From Chitinophaga japonensis (GTDB taxonomy: Bacteria > Bacteroidota > Bacteroidia > Chitinophagales > Chitinophagaceae), in NCBI RefSeq assembly GCF_007830125.1, contig NZ_VLLG01000002.1:1682550-1746549 (forward strand): a DNA stretch of 64,000 bases, written 5' to 3'. The position numbers and the translations under genes were made by a program. This document shows positions 25,718-34,151 of the stretch, one piece after another; position 1 is the stretch's first letter, and every line of letters starts with the position of its first letter. The notes beneath the pieces were generated by a model. That model was not told where the DNA came from. It searched no databases and saw nothing but the letters and a program-made list of their open reading frames with translations.

Positions 25718-27412
25718 ATGCAGCATAAGCATATATTCCGTTCTATACGCATCACCCTGTGGGGCATAGCAGGCGTACTGGCCTGCTGCCTTGCAGGCTG
25801 CTCAAAGGATTTCCTGGATCGCGGCGCCCTGGATGCCGTGACCAATGAGAGCTTCTGGGAAACAGAAGCACAGTTGGAACAGGCCGTCAACGGTTGTTAC
25901 GCCTATCTCAAGGGAAAGAATGTAGTGGATATGGAGAAGCTGGCGGATAATGCCATTTACCCGCCCATGTCCGATTATCTGGCGATCTCCACGGGTAACT
26001 ATGACTTTACGCTGGGTACGCTCAACTCAGAATGGGCGAACCAGTATGCCGGTATTCGCCGCTGTAATCACTTCCTGGAAAACTACCGGAAAGCGCAGGG
26101 CATCCGCGATGAAAAAATGAACCAGTTTGCGGGGGAGGTAAGGTTCCTGCGCGCCTTCCTGTACAGCTACCTGAGCTTCTTCTTTGGCGATGTGCCATTG
26201 GTGACCAACACGCTGAATATTGGTGATGAACAGGTGTACGGCCCCCGCACGCCCCGTGCGCAGGTGGCGGATTTTATATTGCAGCAATTGGATTCCGCCG
26301 CGGCGGAACTGCCCGTATCCTATGATGCGGCCGACCTGGGCCGCATTACCAAAGGCGCGGCGCTGGGCTGGAAATCGCGCGTGGCGCTGTTCTACGGGAA
26401 GTATGATGTAGCGGAAGCCGCCGCCAAAGCCGTAATGGACCTGAATGAATACCATCTTTATACAGCCGGTGGGGCCAACAGCTATAACGAGCTGTTCTCC
26501 CACAAAGGCAGGCTGTCTGCCGGCGCCAACAAGGAAACGATCCTCGCCAGGCTCTACCTGATAGATGTAGCCACGCACAACATGAGCCGTGAATGCCAGG
26601 TGCCGGACCAGACCTCCCGTTTCTGTCCCACCCAGTCGCTGGTAAACACCTACCTCTGCACGGATGGCATGCCGATTGAAAAATCGCCGCTGTACAATGA
26701 AGGCGCCCAACAGGAGTACGCCGATGTATTTGAGAACAGGGACCCCCGTATGGCGCAGACCATACTGGCCCCCGGCGCGGAATGGGGCGGCAAGGATGAT
26801 GGTGACCAGGATGCCGCCCCCTCCGCCATCTTTAACCTGCCCAAGTTCAATTCCGATAAAAAGGGATGTGTAACAGCTACCGGCTATTATTTTACCAAGT
26901 ATGTGGAGGTGTCCGCGGTAGGCACCTACAATAAAGACCAGAACGACATCCATATTATGCGCTATGCGGAAGTACTGTTGAACTACGCGGAAGCCCGCGA
27001 AATGCAGGGCAAGCTCACGCAGGCTGACCTGGATATGACCATCAACCTGCTACGCGACCGGGTAGGCATGCATCATATGATCCTGTCGGAGCTGGCCGCC
27101 TGGGGCCTGAACGTGCGGGAGGAAATACGCCGTGAGCGCCGGGTGGAGCTGGCCCTGGAAGGGCAGCGCTACTTTGACATCCTGCGCTGGAAGCAGGGCA
27201 GCCTGCTGGCCGAAGATGTGAAAGGCATGAAAAAAGCATTTGTGCCCGGCTATATGCAGCCTTATGTGGAAAGCGTGCCGGTGGATGCAGACGGGTACAT
27301 GATCGTGAACAGCAACCGGCGCTTCGTGGACCCGAAGAACTATCTTTGGCCCATTCCGCTTACACAGGTGCAACGTAACCCGGCGCTGGGGCAAAACCCC
27401 GGCTGGGAATAA
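25718..27412 (+). CDS. RagB/SusD family surface glycan-binding lipoprotein
   Basis: A 564-residue lipoprotein with lipobox LAGCSKDFLD (Cys near residue 27). It has the SusD plan: N-terminal TPR-rich region (ESFWETEAQLEQAVNGCYAY), QFAGEVRFLRAFLYSYLSFF with the typical LRAFxY helix, and a C-terminal half ending YLWPIPLTQVQRNPALGQNP, where PIP-x-x-E/Q-x-x-x-NP-x-L-x-QNPG is the family hallmark. It caps the SusC-like barrel at the cell surface and captures the ligand, presumably a carbohydrate. It begins eight bases after the SusC gene. Confidence 0.96.
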   Translation: MQHKHIFRSIRITLWGIAGVLACCLAGCSKDFLDRGALDAVTNESFWETEAQLEQAVNGCYAYLKGKNVVDMEKLADNAIYPPMSDYLAISTGNYDFTLGTLNSEWANQYAGIRRCNHFLENYRKAQGIRDEKMNQFAGEVRFLRAFLYSYLSFFFGDVPLVTNTLNIGDEQVYGPRTPRAQVADFILQQLDSAAAELPVSYDAADLGRITKGAALGWKSRVALFYGKYDVAEAAAKAVMDLNEYHLYTAGGANSYNELFSHKGRLSAGANKETILARLYLIDVATHNMSRECQVPDQTSRFCPTQSLVNTYLCTDGMPIEKSPLYNEGAQQEYADVFENRDPRMAQTILAPGAEWGGKDDGDQDAAPSAIFNLPKFNSDKKGCVTATGYYFTKYVEVSAVGTYNKDQNDIHIMRYAEVLLNYAEAREMQGKLTQADLDMTINLLRDRVGMHHMILSELAAWGLNVREEIRRERRVELALEGQRYFDILRWKQGSLLAEDVKGMKKAFVPGYMQPYVESVPVDADGYMIVNSNRRFVDPKNYLWPIPLTQVQRNPALGQNPGWE

Positions 27413-27568
27413 CGGAGGCTGCAAAAGAATTATGATTTCCGGCATTTTAATTATAAATTAACAACTTAGTGGCAACCAAATGTAATCACCACGCATCCGG
27501 AACTTAACATCATTACAATTCAGAAACCGAGCATAGCATTTTTCCTATAAAGACATGTTAATGCGAGG

Positions 27569-27608
27569 TTCCATCTGACCGTAAAAAGACGAAAATTAAC
27601 AGATGAAA
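27569..27608 (+). promoter_or_regulatory. Leader hairpin enclosing start codon, copy of rpmH leader block
   Basis: CATCTG (27572-27577) is complementary to CAGATG (27600-27605), which contains the ATG at 27603. The 12 bases GTTCCATCTGAC and the 17 bases AAAATTAACAGATGAAA are identical to those before rpmH. The inner hairpin differs (CGT-AAAAAG-ACG here) but keeps pairing. Confidence 0.5.
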
Positions 27609-28997
27609 AGCATGCCAAAACCTAATCAATCCCGCAGGGGCTTTATCAGCAAATTTGCCAAAAGCGTAGTAGGCGCTTCCCTGCTGCCCAACATCATAAC
27701 AGCCGCAGACCGGCAGCGGAATATCCGCTCACTGTCGCGCGCCAACGAAAAGTACAGCGCCAACGACCAGGTACAACTGGCCGTGATCGGCGCCGGTGGC
27801 ATGGGCACTGCAGATGTCAATACCGCCATCACCGTGCCCGGCGTAAAGCTGGTAGCCGCCTGCGACCTGTACGACGGCCGCCTGGCGGATGCTAAAAAGA
27901 AATGGGGCAACGATATCTATACCACCCGCGATTACCGGGAAATACTGGAACGGAATGATATTGACGCCGTGATCATTGCCACGCCGGACTTCTGGCACAA
28001 GGATATTTCCGTGGCAGCGATGAACAAGGGCAAATCCGTGTACTGCGAAAAGCCCATGGTGCACGACATCAGTGAAGGACCTGCCGTAGTGGAAGCCCAG
28101 CGCAGGAACGGCAAGGTAGTGTATCAGGTAGGCAGCCAGGGCATGAGCTCCCTGGGTAATGAAAAAGCCCGGCAACTGCTGAAGGAAGGCGCCATTGGCC
28201 AGTTGAACTATGCAGAAGGCTTCTGGGCGCGTATGTCGCCCTTTGGCGCTTGGCAATATCCTATCCCGGCCGATGCTTCTCCCAAAACCGTAGACTGGGA
28301 CGCATACCTGGCCCACACCACCAAACGCGATTTTGATCCGCTGCGTTTCTTCCGCTGGCGCAACTACCGCGATTATGGCACCGGCGTATCCGGCGACCTC
28401 TTCGTACATCTTTTCTCCAGCCTGCATTTTGTGACCGGCTCCATCGGCCCCAACAAGGTAATGGCTACCGGCGGCCTGCGCTACTGGAAAGACGGGCGTG
28501 AAGTGCCCGACATTATGCTGGGTATGTTCGACTACCCGGAAACGGAAGTGCACCCGGCCTTTAACCTTTCCCTGCGCGTTAACTTTGTGGATGGCACCGG
28601 CGGCACCAACTACCTGCGCATGGTAGGCAGCGAGGGCTCCATGACCGTAGAATGGGAGAAGGTAACGCTGTACCGCAACAAGACCTATGCTGCAGCCGAT
28701 GATCCCCTGCTGCAAACCAAGGAAGGCGCAGCCAATGGCGGCAAGCAGTATGTATACGACCGCAAGGAGATGCTGCCCCCGGAAAAGCTGGAGTATGTAG
28801 CGGAAGAGGGCTATAAAGGCGCTCACTTCGATCACTTCTATAACCTGTTCAATGCGATGCGTACCGGCGGCAAGGTGCATGAAGACGCGCTGTTCGGCTA
28901 CCGCGCAGCCGCGCCGGCCCTGTTGTGCAACGACAGCTATTTCCAGAACAAGATCATTCAATGGGACCCTCAGCAACTGAAACTTGTAAATAAATAA
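27603..28997 (+). CDS. Gfo/Idh/MocA family oxidoreductase, Tat-exported
   Basis: A 464-residue NAD(P)-dependent sugar oxidoreductase. A twin-arginine-type signal (NQSRRGFISKFAKSVVG) suggests export folded with its cofactor. The Rossmann site VIGAGGMGTADVNTAI lies near 58-73, the family motif YCEKPMVHD near 145 with the EKP lysine, and a C-terminal alpha/beta catalytic domain follows with DYGTGVSGDLFVHLFSSLHF, where a His is expected to act in catalysis. Together with the DUF1080 gene five bases downstream it fits the glycoside 3-oxidation route, in which the sugar is oxidised at C3 before the bond is eliminated. The 190-base gap before it contains a hairpin block shared with rpmH. Confidence 0.93.
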   Translation: MKSMPKPNQSRRGFISKFAKSVVGASLLPNIITAADRQRNIRSLSRANEKYSANDQVQLAVIGAGGMGTADVNTAITVPGVKLVAACDLYDGRLADAKKKWGNDIYTTRDYREILERNDIDAVIIATPDFWHKDISVAAMNKGKSVYCEKPMVHDISEGPAVVEAQRRNGKVVYQVGSQGMSSLGNEKARQLLKEGAIGQLNYAEGFWARMSPFGAWQYPIPADASPKTVDWDAYLAHTTKRDFDPLRFFRWRNYRDYGTGVSGDLFVHLFSSLHFVTGSIGPNKVMATGGLRYWKDGREVPDIMLGMFDYPETEVHPAFNLSLRVNFVDGTGGTNYLRMVGSEGSMTVEWEKVTLYRNKTYAAADDPLLQTKEGAANGGKQYVYDRKEMLPPEKLEYVAEEGYKGAHFDHFYNLFNAMRTGGKVHEDALFGYRAAAPALLCNDSYFQNKIIQWDPQQLKLVNK

Positions 28998-29002
28998 AGC
29001 AT

Positions 29003-29785
29003 ATGATCATGAAGAAATTATTTATTCCCGCCTTATCCGTATTAGCTATGGCAACTATATCCTGTGGCAGTGGCGCTAATCCGGAGGATACATCCGACTC
29101 TGTAACGGTGGCCGGGGATACGGTGACGCCTGCGCCCGAAGTGGATAATACGCTGACAGAGATAGAAAAAACGGATGGCTGGCAGTTGCTGTTCAACGGT
29201 CAGAGCCTGGACGGCTGGCATATTTACAAAGGCAAAACCTCCAATAGCTGGGTAGTGGAAAACGGTGTGCTGCACTGCCTGGGCAGTGAAAAGGACAAGA
29301 GCGATAAAAGGGGAGACCTGGTAACGGATAGCACTTTTGAGAACTTTGAGCTGCAGGCAGAGTGGAAGATCGCCCCCCAGGGCAACAGCGGTATCATTTA
29401 CCTGGCTTCAGAAGAATATGCCGCGCCTTACCTGAGCGGCCCGGAGTACCAGTTGATAGATGATAATAATTTTCCCGAGAAGCTGGAAGACTGGCAGAAA
29501 ACCGGCGCCAACTATGCCATGGGCGCACCGCTGGTGGCGGCGGCGAAACCGGTTGGCGAATGGAACCATACCCGCATTGTTGTGAATAACGGTCATGTGG
29601 AGCACTGGCTGAACGGCCAGAAAACGGCGGAGTATGAAATAGGCTCCCCCGAGTGGAAGAACGCAAAGGAAACCGGTAAGTGGAAGGATGCCAGGGGCTA
29701 TGGCGGCACTAAGAAAGGTCATATCGTTCTGCAGGACCACGGCAGCGAAGTGTGGTTCAGGAATGTGAAGGTGAAAGAGCTATAA
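29003..29785 (+). CDS. DUF1080 (3-keto-disaccharide hydrolase) domain lipoprotein
   Basis: A 260-residue lipoprotein with lipobox TISCGSGAN (Cys near residue 22) and a concanavalin-like DUF1080 domain from about 55: GWQLLFNGQSLDGWHIYKGK, FENFELQAEWKIAPQGNSGI, and EYQLIDDNN and ending IVLQDHGSEVWFRNVKVKEL. Members of this domain family have been shown to cleave 3-keto-glycosides, which agrees with the oxidoreductase next to it. It should act in the periplasm or at the outer membrane. ATG 29003 and ATG 29009 are both possible; the second leaves MKKLF at the N terminus, more typical of a signal peptide. Confidence 0.9.
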   Translation: MIMKKLFIPALSVLAMATISCGSGANPEDTSDSVTVAGDTVTPAPEVDNTLTEIEKTDGWQLLFNGQSLDGWHIYKGKTSNSWVVENGVLHCLGSEKDKSDKRGDLVTDSTFENFELQAEWKIAPQGNSGIIYLASEEYAAPYLSGPEYQLIDDNNFPEKLEDWQKTGANYAMGAPLVAAAKPVGEWNHTRIVVNNGHVEHWLNGQKTAEYEIGSPEWKNAKETGKWKDARGYGGTKKGHIVLQDHGSEVWFRNVKVKEL

Positions 29786-29899
29786 AAATTCCAAATAACA
29801 AATTCCAAACCCCAAACAAAAAGGAAGCGTTGCTATTAACAGCACGCTTCCTTTTTATTTAAGCACCGATATACCCTTTGGAATTTGGGATTCGGAATT
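29786..29899. repeat. Long intergenic inverted repeat, AAATTCCAAA type
   Basis: The arm at 29787-29813 (two AAATTCCAAA-like units) matches the reverse complement of 29876-29900 at about 21 of 25 positions. A separate terminator hairpin is nested in the spacer. It lies between the convergent DUF1080 and superoxide dismutase genes. Confidence 0.7.
29818..29856. terminator. Bidirectional terminator
   Basis: AAAAAGGAAGCGT (29818-29830) is perfectly complementary to ACGCTTCCTTTTT (29844-29856), and the stem continues inward as GCT/AGC past one bulged T. A run before and T run after allow use from both strands. Confidence 0.88.
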
Positions 29900-30508
29900 T
29901 TACTTCACAGCAGCTTCATAATGCTTGCTCACTTCATCCCAGTTTACTGCGTTCCAGAATGCTTTCAGGTATTCCGGGCGGCGGTTCTGGTATTTCAGGT
30001 AGTAAGCATGTTCCCAAACGTCCACGCCCAGTATAGGCGTACCCTTTACTTCAGCTACATCCATCAGGGGATTGTCCTGGTTGGGAGTGGAGGTTACCTC
30101 CAGCTTGCCGTCCTTTACGATCAGCCAGGCCCAGCCGGAGCCGAAGCGGCCGGCGCCTGCGGCATTCAGTTTTTCCTTCAGGGCGTCAAAAGAGCCGAAA
30201 GTGCTGTTGATCACCTCTGCCAGCGCACCTTTGGGCTCGCCGCCTGCATTGGGGCCCAGTATCTTCCAGAAGAAGCTGTGGTTCCAGTGACCGCCACCGT
30301 TGTTCCGTACAGCCGCGCTTATTTTGCCGGCATTGGCTACCAGTTCCTCCAGTGATTTATTTTCATGCTCCGTACCGGCGATCGCTTTGTTCAGGTTGTC
30401 CACATAAGCCTGGTGGTGCTTGCCATGATGTATTTCCATGGTAGTTTTGTCAATATGCGGTTCCAAAGCGTCAGTAGCATACGGTAGGCTCGGAAGTGTA
30501 AATGCCAT
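29900..30508 (-). CDS. sodA: Superoxide dismutase, Mn/Fe type (Mn-like)
   Basis: A 202-residue cytoplasmic superoxide dismutase. The four metal ligands are visible: His in [12 protein letters not shown], His in [11 protein letters not shown], and Asp and His in [13 protein letters not shown]. The Gln in TPNQDNPLM, placed in the C-terminal domain, is the second-shell Gln typical of manganese enzymes, and an iron-type Gln near residue 70 is absent; hence sodA rather than sodB, with cambialistic use possible. It has its own divergent promoter (30558-30589) and converges on the DUF1080 gene through a terminator. Confidence 0.95.
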   Translation of the reverse strand: MAFTLPSLPYATDALEPHIDKTTMEIHHGKHHQAYVDNLNKAIAGTEHENKSLEELVANAGKISAAVRNNGGGHWNHSFFWKILGPNAGGEPKGALAEVINSTFGSFDALKEKLNAAGAGRFGSGWAWLIVKDGKLEVTSTPNQDNPLMDVAEVKGTPILGVDVWEHAYYLKYQNRRPEYLKAFWNAVNWDEVSKHYEAAVK

Positions 30509-30557
30509 AACTCAGTTTTTTTATGGTTAATGAATAAAGTGTAAAAATTACGGGTCT

Positions 30558-30589
30558 CAAATTTACTGCCTAATAGGGGAAATATCAAA
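30558..30589 (-). promoter_or_regulatory. Promoter of sodA
   Basis: On the minus strand TTTG (30589-30586) is followed after 20 bases by TAAATTTG (30565-30558), an exact TAnnTTTG match. Predicted leader to the ATG is about 45 bases. The spacing equals that of the promoter at 38661-38692. Confidence 0.6.
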
Positions 30590-30683
30590 CCTGCGGAGTC
30601 TGCCGTCTGCCGGCCCAACAATTTAACTTGCTCATATAGGATTTTATTTTAAATTTACAGAATAAGTGTTGTAACAGATTTTA

Positions 30684-30702
30684 ATATACGTGTTTCGTAT
30701 AT
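30684..30702. promoter_or_regulatory. Dyad ATATACG-N5-CGTATAT
   Basis: A perfect 7-bp inverted repeat with a five-base centre, 51 bases before the PAS-LuxR gene and in the divergent region with sodA. A likely operator, perhaps of the adjacent LuxR-type regulator. Confidence 0.45.
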
Positions 30703-30753
30703 CCTGGCGCGTTGGGAACCTAGTTTCACTATTGTTTGTTTAAAACTTTATGT

Positions 30754-31461
30754 ATGAAGTCAGAGAACCCGGGCATGAGACCAAATCTTTCCCTCGAAAC
30801 CTTGCAAAAGGAAAATGAACTGTTAACAGAGCGCGTACAGCGGCTGGAAAATATGCTGCATCATGTTCCGGCCATGCTTTATACATCTGATCCCACCCAC
30901 CACACCGTTAGCTGGTGCAACCGCAGCATGGAAGAGGCTACCGGGTTTTCGCTGCAGGAAATGAACACGCTGGGAGTGGAGTTTTTCCGGCAGCTCATGC
31001 ACCCCGACGATTTTGAGCTGACCGGTATTGCCCGGCAGTCATTTAAGCACAACAAGCAGATCTTCGGCGGTGTGACCCGTATGCGGAAAAAAGGCCAGGA
31101 CGACTGGCGCTGGCTGGTGGGGATGGCCGTTCCTTTTTCCCGTGACGAGCAGGGTGCGGTAAAAGAGGTGATTTGCGCTTTCCTGGACCTTACCATTGCC
31201 ATGGATACGGATGAGCAGTTGGCAGACGCCATGAGCGATGTGCTGCGCCGGCAGAATGAGACCCTGCTGAGCAAGCTCACCACCCGGGAAAAGGACGTGC
31301 TCACCCTGGCGGTGCGCGGGCTGAATAATAAGGAAATAGCCGGGCAACTGAACCTCAGCCGCTACACGGTGGAAACGCATCGCAAGAATATCCGCTTAAA
31401 GCTCAAGGTGCGCAATGCCACGGAACTGGTGGCTCTGGCCCGGAAAATAGGCTTTAACTGA
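30754..31461 (+). CDS. PAS domain LuxR-type transcriptional regulator
   Basis: A 235-residue one-component regulator. A short coiled coil (about 10-35) leads into a PAS domain (about 40-155: MLYTSDPTHHTVSWCNRSME, FRQLMHPDDF, RMRKKGQDDWRWLVGM). The C-terminal LuxR HTH is complete: LTTREKDVLTLAVRGLNNKE, IAGQLNLSRYTVETHRKNIR, LKLKVRNATELVALARK. The PAS part may sense redox state or a small ligand; no cofactor residues are obvious. ATG 30754 was chosen; a TTG at 30736 would add six residues. A 19-bp dyad lies before the gene and a 24-bp palindrome after it, both candidates for autoregulation. It is divergent from sodA. Confidence 0.9.
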   Translation: MKSENPGMRPNLSLETLQKENELLTERVQRLENMLHHVPAMLYTSDPTHHTVSWCNRSMEEATGFSLQEMNTLGVEFFRQLMHPDDFELTGIARQSFKHNKQIFGGVTRMRKKGQDDWRWLVGMAVPFSRDEQGAVKEVICAFLDLTIAMDTDEQLADAMSDVLRRQNETLLSKLTTREKDVLTLAVRGLNNKEIAGQLNLSRYTVETHRKNIRLKLKVRNATELVALARKIGFN

Positions 31462-31485
31462 CGGCAACAGGCCAAAATTGCCCAA

Positions 31486-31509
31486 AAAATACCCAAGCTT
31501 GGGTATTTT
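31486..31509. terminator. Perfect 24-bp palindrome (terminator or operator)
   Basis: AAAATACCCAAGCTT followed by its complement GGGTATTTT is a perfect uninterrupted 24-bp palindrome, 25 bases after the LuxR gene stop. The T-rich right end would suit a terminator, but with no natural loop the hairpin must open its AAGCTT centre, so an operator role is also possible. Confidence 0.55.
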
Positions 31510-31570
31510 CTCCCCGGGCAAACTCCATTAAATTAGTGAATCATAAATATTAACTGGTACCCCTATTGCT

Positions 31571-31780
31571 ATGATAACCGATGAAAATGCATACAATATT
31601 TTGGAACTGGAGCACTCCGCTACAGCCGAGGAAATAATGGCCCGCTACCAAACACTGAAGGATCAATACAACCGGATGAAGGATGCGGCCACTGATCTCA
31701 AAACCAGGCTGGCCTGTCAGCTAAAGCAAATTGAGCTGGACGACGCTTTCATTTATTTCAGCAATAAACAAAGGATGTAA
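31571..31780 (+). CDS. Small J-domain-like protein without HPD
   Basis: A 69-residue cytoplasmic protein. AYNILELEHSATAEEIMARY strongly resembles helices I-II of a DnaJ J domain (pattern Y-x-I-L-x-[LV]-x-x-x-A-[TS]-x-x-E-I), and KQIELDDAFIYFSN resembles helices III-IV. The HPD tripeptide that stimulates Hsp70 is missing, being replaced around KDQYNRMKDA. It may be a J-like adaptor that binds DnaK or a partner without triggering ATP hydrolysis, or only a helical hairpin of similar sequence. It stands alone, 110 bases after the LuxR gene, with no obvious SD sequence. Confidence 0.6.
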   Translation: MITDENAYNILELEHSATAEEIMARYQTLKDQYNRMKDAATDLKTRLACQLKQIELDDAFIYFSNKQRM

Positions 31781-31922
31781 GGGACAAAAAAACATTACAG
31801 ATCATTGATTGTTCATTCGTTGTTTTTTTAGCTCAGCCCTTTCGTCCATTGTTTGTTTGCTCATCTGCTCCATACAGGAAAAGAATTATATTTACCCCCA
31901 AAAAATCCCTAAACTACCTGTT

Positions 31923-32858
31923 ATGGACAATCTTTTTATTACGGTGCCCCTTATACTGCTCATAGTAGTGGTGCTGTTTTCCTCTTTCGTGACCGTGCAG
32001 CAGGGCTCAATAGCGGTTACCACTATTTTCGGTAAGTATAACCGCAGCCTTTACCCCGGGCTTAATTTTAAAATTCCCCTGATAGAAAAGATATTCAAAC
32101 GTATATCCATCCAGAACCGCTCCGTGGAGCTGGAGTTCCAGGCCATTACGGTAGACCAGGCCAATGTGTATTTCAAGGCCATGCTGCTCTATGCCGTATG
32201 GAACCAGGAGGAAGAGACCATCAAGAATGTGGCCTTTAAGTTTATGGATGAGCGCAGCTTCATGCAGGCGCTGATACGCACCATAGAAGGTTCCATCCGT
32301 GGTTACGTGGCCACCAAGCGCCAGTCCGAAGTACTGGGCCTGCGCCGTGAGATCACCGAGAGTGTGAAGGAGCAGATAGATAAAACCCTGGAAGGCTGGG
32401 GCTATCACCTCCTGGACCTGCAGATGAACGATATCACCTTTGACGATGCCATTATGAAATCTATGGCCCAGGTGGTAGCCTCCAATAACCTGAAGGCCGC
32501 GGCGGAAAACGAAGGCCAGGCCCTGCTGATCACCAAGACCAAGGCGGCCGAAGCAGACGGGAACGCCATCAAGATAGCTGCCGAAGCGGAAAGACAGGCC
32601 GCCCAGCTCCGCGGCCAGGGAGTGGCCCTGTTCCGGGAGGAGGTGGCCAAGGGTATGACCATGGCGGCCCGGGAAATGCAGCAGGCCAACATGGACACCT
32701 CCGTGATCCTCTTTTCCATGTGGACAGAAGCGATCAAGGATTTTGCGGAAAACTCCAAAGGCAATGTGATCTTCCTGGACGGCTCCTCCAATGGCATGGA
32801 ACATACCATGCAGCAGATGATGGGGCTGCATAAGCTCATGGAAGCACAGAAGCCGTAA
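31923..32858 (+). CDS. SPFH/band 7 (stomatin-like) membrane protein
   Basis: A 311-residue SPFH-domain protein. One N-terminal membrane segment (about 4-24, LFITVPLILLIVVVLFSSF) is followed by the band 7 core: FVTVQQGSIAVTTIFGKYNR, the TYPGLNFKIP-like segment, then FKAMLLYAVWN and an Ala/Glu-rich coiled coil (AAAENEGQALLITKTKAAEA) that drives oligomerisation. Such proteins form membrane microdomain cages and often regulate proteases or transport. ATG 31923 is chosen because it starts the membrane anchor; the open frame extends to 31809 over an apparently non-coding leader. The next gene follows after 17 bases. Confidence 0.9.
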   Translation: MDNLFITVPLILLIVVVLFSSFVTVQQGSIAVTTIFGKYNRSLYPGLNFKIPLIEKIFKRISIQNRSVELEFQAITVDQANVYFKAMLLYAVWNQEEETIKNVAFKFMDERSFMQALIRTIEGSIRGYVATKRQSEVLGLRREITESVKEQIDKTLEGWGYHLLDLQMNDITFDDAIMKSMAQVVASNNLKAAAENEGQALLITKTKAAEADGNAIKIAAEAERQAAQLRGQGVALFREEVAKGMTMAAREMQQANMDTSVILFSMWTEAIKDFAENSKGNVIFLDGSSNGMEHTMQQMMGLHKLMEAQKP

Positions 32859-32875
32859 CAGCGATATAGCAACCT

Positions 32876-33361
32876 ATGCACAACCCCCTGCAATTGCTTT
32901 TCAAGGAAGCCTTGGACGAACTGCTCCTGCAGGGGCACGCGTATTTCATAAGGCAGTCCTACCCACGGGGCAAAACAGGCGCCTCCTGTAAGGAAGCTTT
33001 CCTGCTCACACCCTACCTGGACCCGGACGCCGCCCAACAGCACCTGGACGCTATCCGGCAGGATCCCAGGAAACTGCTGTACAATGCGCAGGAGCCGCTG
33101 CAGCGGGAAAAGCTCTACAAGGCGGCCGCCCAGCCGGCAGGGTACCGCGTGTACCTTAACCGGCTGAAGGACCGGGAGTGGAAGCCGCCGGCGCACCTGG
33201 TAGCCGGTATCAAGCAATACATTGCCAGGGCCGGCTGGCGCCCGGGCAGGGGTAAGCCCATCAACGCCGAACTGAGCCTGCATTTTGGTGAGCTGATCAT
33301 CCGGCTGCAGAACGGCGATCGTGAAATACAGATTTCCCTCAATGACCTGGAAAAAATATAA
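32876..33361 (+). CDS. Conserved hypothetical protein
   Basis: A 161-residue soluble protein that I do not recognise. It has no signal peptide or membrane segment. The N-terminal half is helical and charged (LQLLFKEALDELLLQGHAYF, PYLDPDAAQQHLDAIRQDPR), and the C-terminal half contains a short beta-rich segment INAELSLHFGELIIRLQNGD. It lies 17 bases after the SPFH gene and five bases before the HMCES-like gene, so it is probably in one operon with them; that context allows, but does not show, a role in DNA damage response. Confidence 0.7.
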   Translation: MHNPLQLLFKEALDELLLQGHAYFIRQSYPRGKTGASCKEAFLLTPYLDPDAAQQHLDAIRQDPRKLLYNAQEPLQREKLYKAAAQPAGYRVYLNRLKDREWKPPAHLVAGIKQYIARAGWRPGRGKPINAELSLHFGELIIRLQNGDREIQISLNDLEKI

Positions 33362-33366
33362 TCGCT

Positions 33367-34107
33367 ATGTGTTACCATCTTTCTTTTTCCTCCGATATCG
33401 CCTCTATTTATGAGCTGCTGCCGGACCTGGATACAACATCGCTGGATATTCCCTTCCATCCCACTTATCACATGGTGGGACAGGCCTACCCGAAATGGCC
33501 CGTGGTGACCAGTGAAGGCGGGCGCCTGCAGCTAAAGCAGTTTGAATGGGGCGTGATCGCCCCCTATATGAAAGCGGAGAATCTCCGGAAAGAGCGCAAC
33601 TGGATGCTGAACATCCGCAGCGAGCGGGTGCTGGGCGACCGGAATTCCTACTGGCACCGTATCCGGCAAAACCGCTGCCTGGTGCCCGCTACCGGTTTCT
33701 ATGAGTTCAGGGATGTAGGCTGGAAAAAGAAGGTGCCTTACTACATCCGGCTGAAGCACCGGCCGGTGTTCCTGCTGCCGGGGCTTTTCAATTATTCCCA
33801 TGTGCCCAATGTGCACGGCGAGCTGCCCGGCACCTTTGCCATCCTGATCCGCAACGCCAACGAGGTGATGAGAAAGATCCATAACTCCGGCGACAACCCT
33901 TTCCGCATGCCGCTGATGTTGCCGCCGGAGCTGGAAAAGGAATGGCTGAACCCTGCGCTGACGGACCTGGACCTGCAACGGATCATCAGCTATGAAATGC
34001 CGCCGGATGCGCTGGAATACTGGCCGGTGAAGTCGCTGTACCGCACGGACCCCTATAGTGAAGCGGTAATGGCGCCGGAAATGTATGAAGGATTGCCGGC
34101 CCTTTAG
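33367..34107 (+). CDS. SOS response-associated peptidase / abasic-site shield (HMCES/YedK family)
   Basis: A 246-residue SRAP-domain protein. Cys2, exposed after Met removal (MCYHLSFSS), is the residue that forms the thiazolidine crosslink to abasic sites in single-stranded DNA. The active-site surroundings are present: WMLNIRSERV (NxRxE), CLVPATGFYEF with the catalytic Glu, and MRKIHNSGDNPFRMPLMLPP with the conserved His and RMP. The protein shields abasic sites during replication. Length is typical. It is close to a MutS-like gene and a radical SAM gene of the type often seen with SOS genes. Confidence 0.94.
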   Translation: MCYHLSFSSDIASIYELLPDLDTTSLDIPFHPTYHMVGQAYPKWPVVTSEGGRLQLKQFEWGVIAPYMKAENLRKERNWMLNIRSERVLGDRNSYWHRIRQNRCLVPATGFYEFRDVGWKKKVPYYIRLKHRPVFLLPGLFNYSHVPNVHGELPGTFAILIRNANEVMRKIHNSGDNPFRMPLMLPPELEKEWLNPALTDLDLQRIISYEMPPDALEYWPVKSLYRTDPYSEAVMAPEMYEGLPAL

Positions 34108-34151
34108 ACTCCAACTATTTTTCTATCTTGTGCCTCCATAAGCATTTATCT

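Noticed and set aside
27729..28976. A 415-codon minus-strand frame opposite the Gfo/Idh/MocA gene
   Set aside because: Antisense shadow of a well-conserved gene; no domain, start signal or signal peptide fits.
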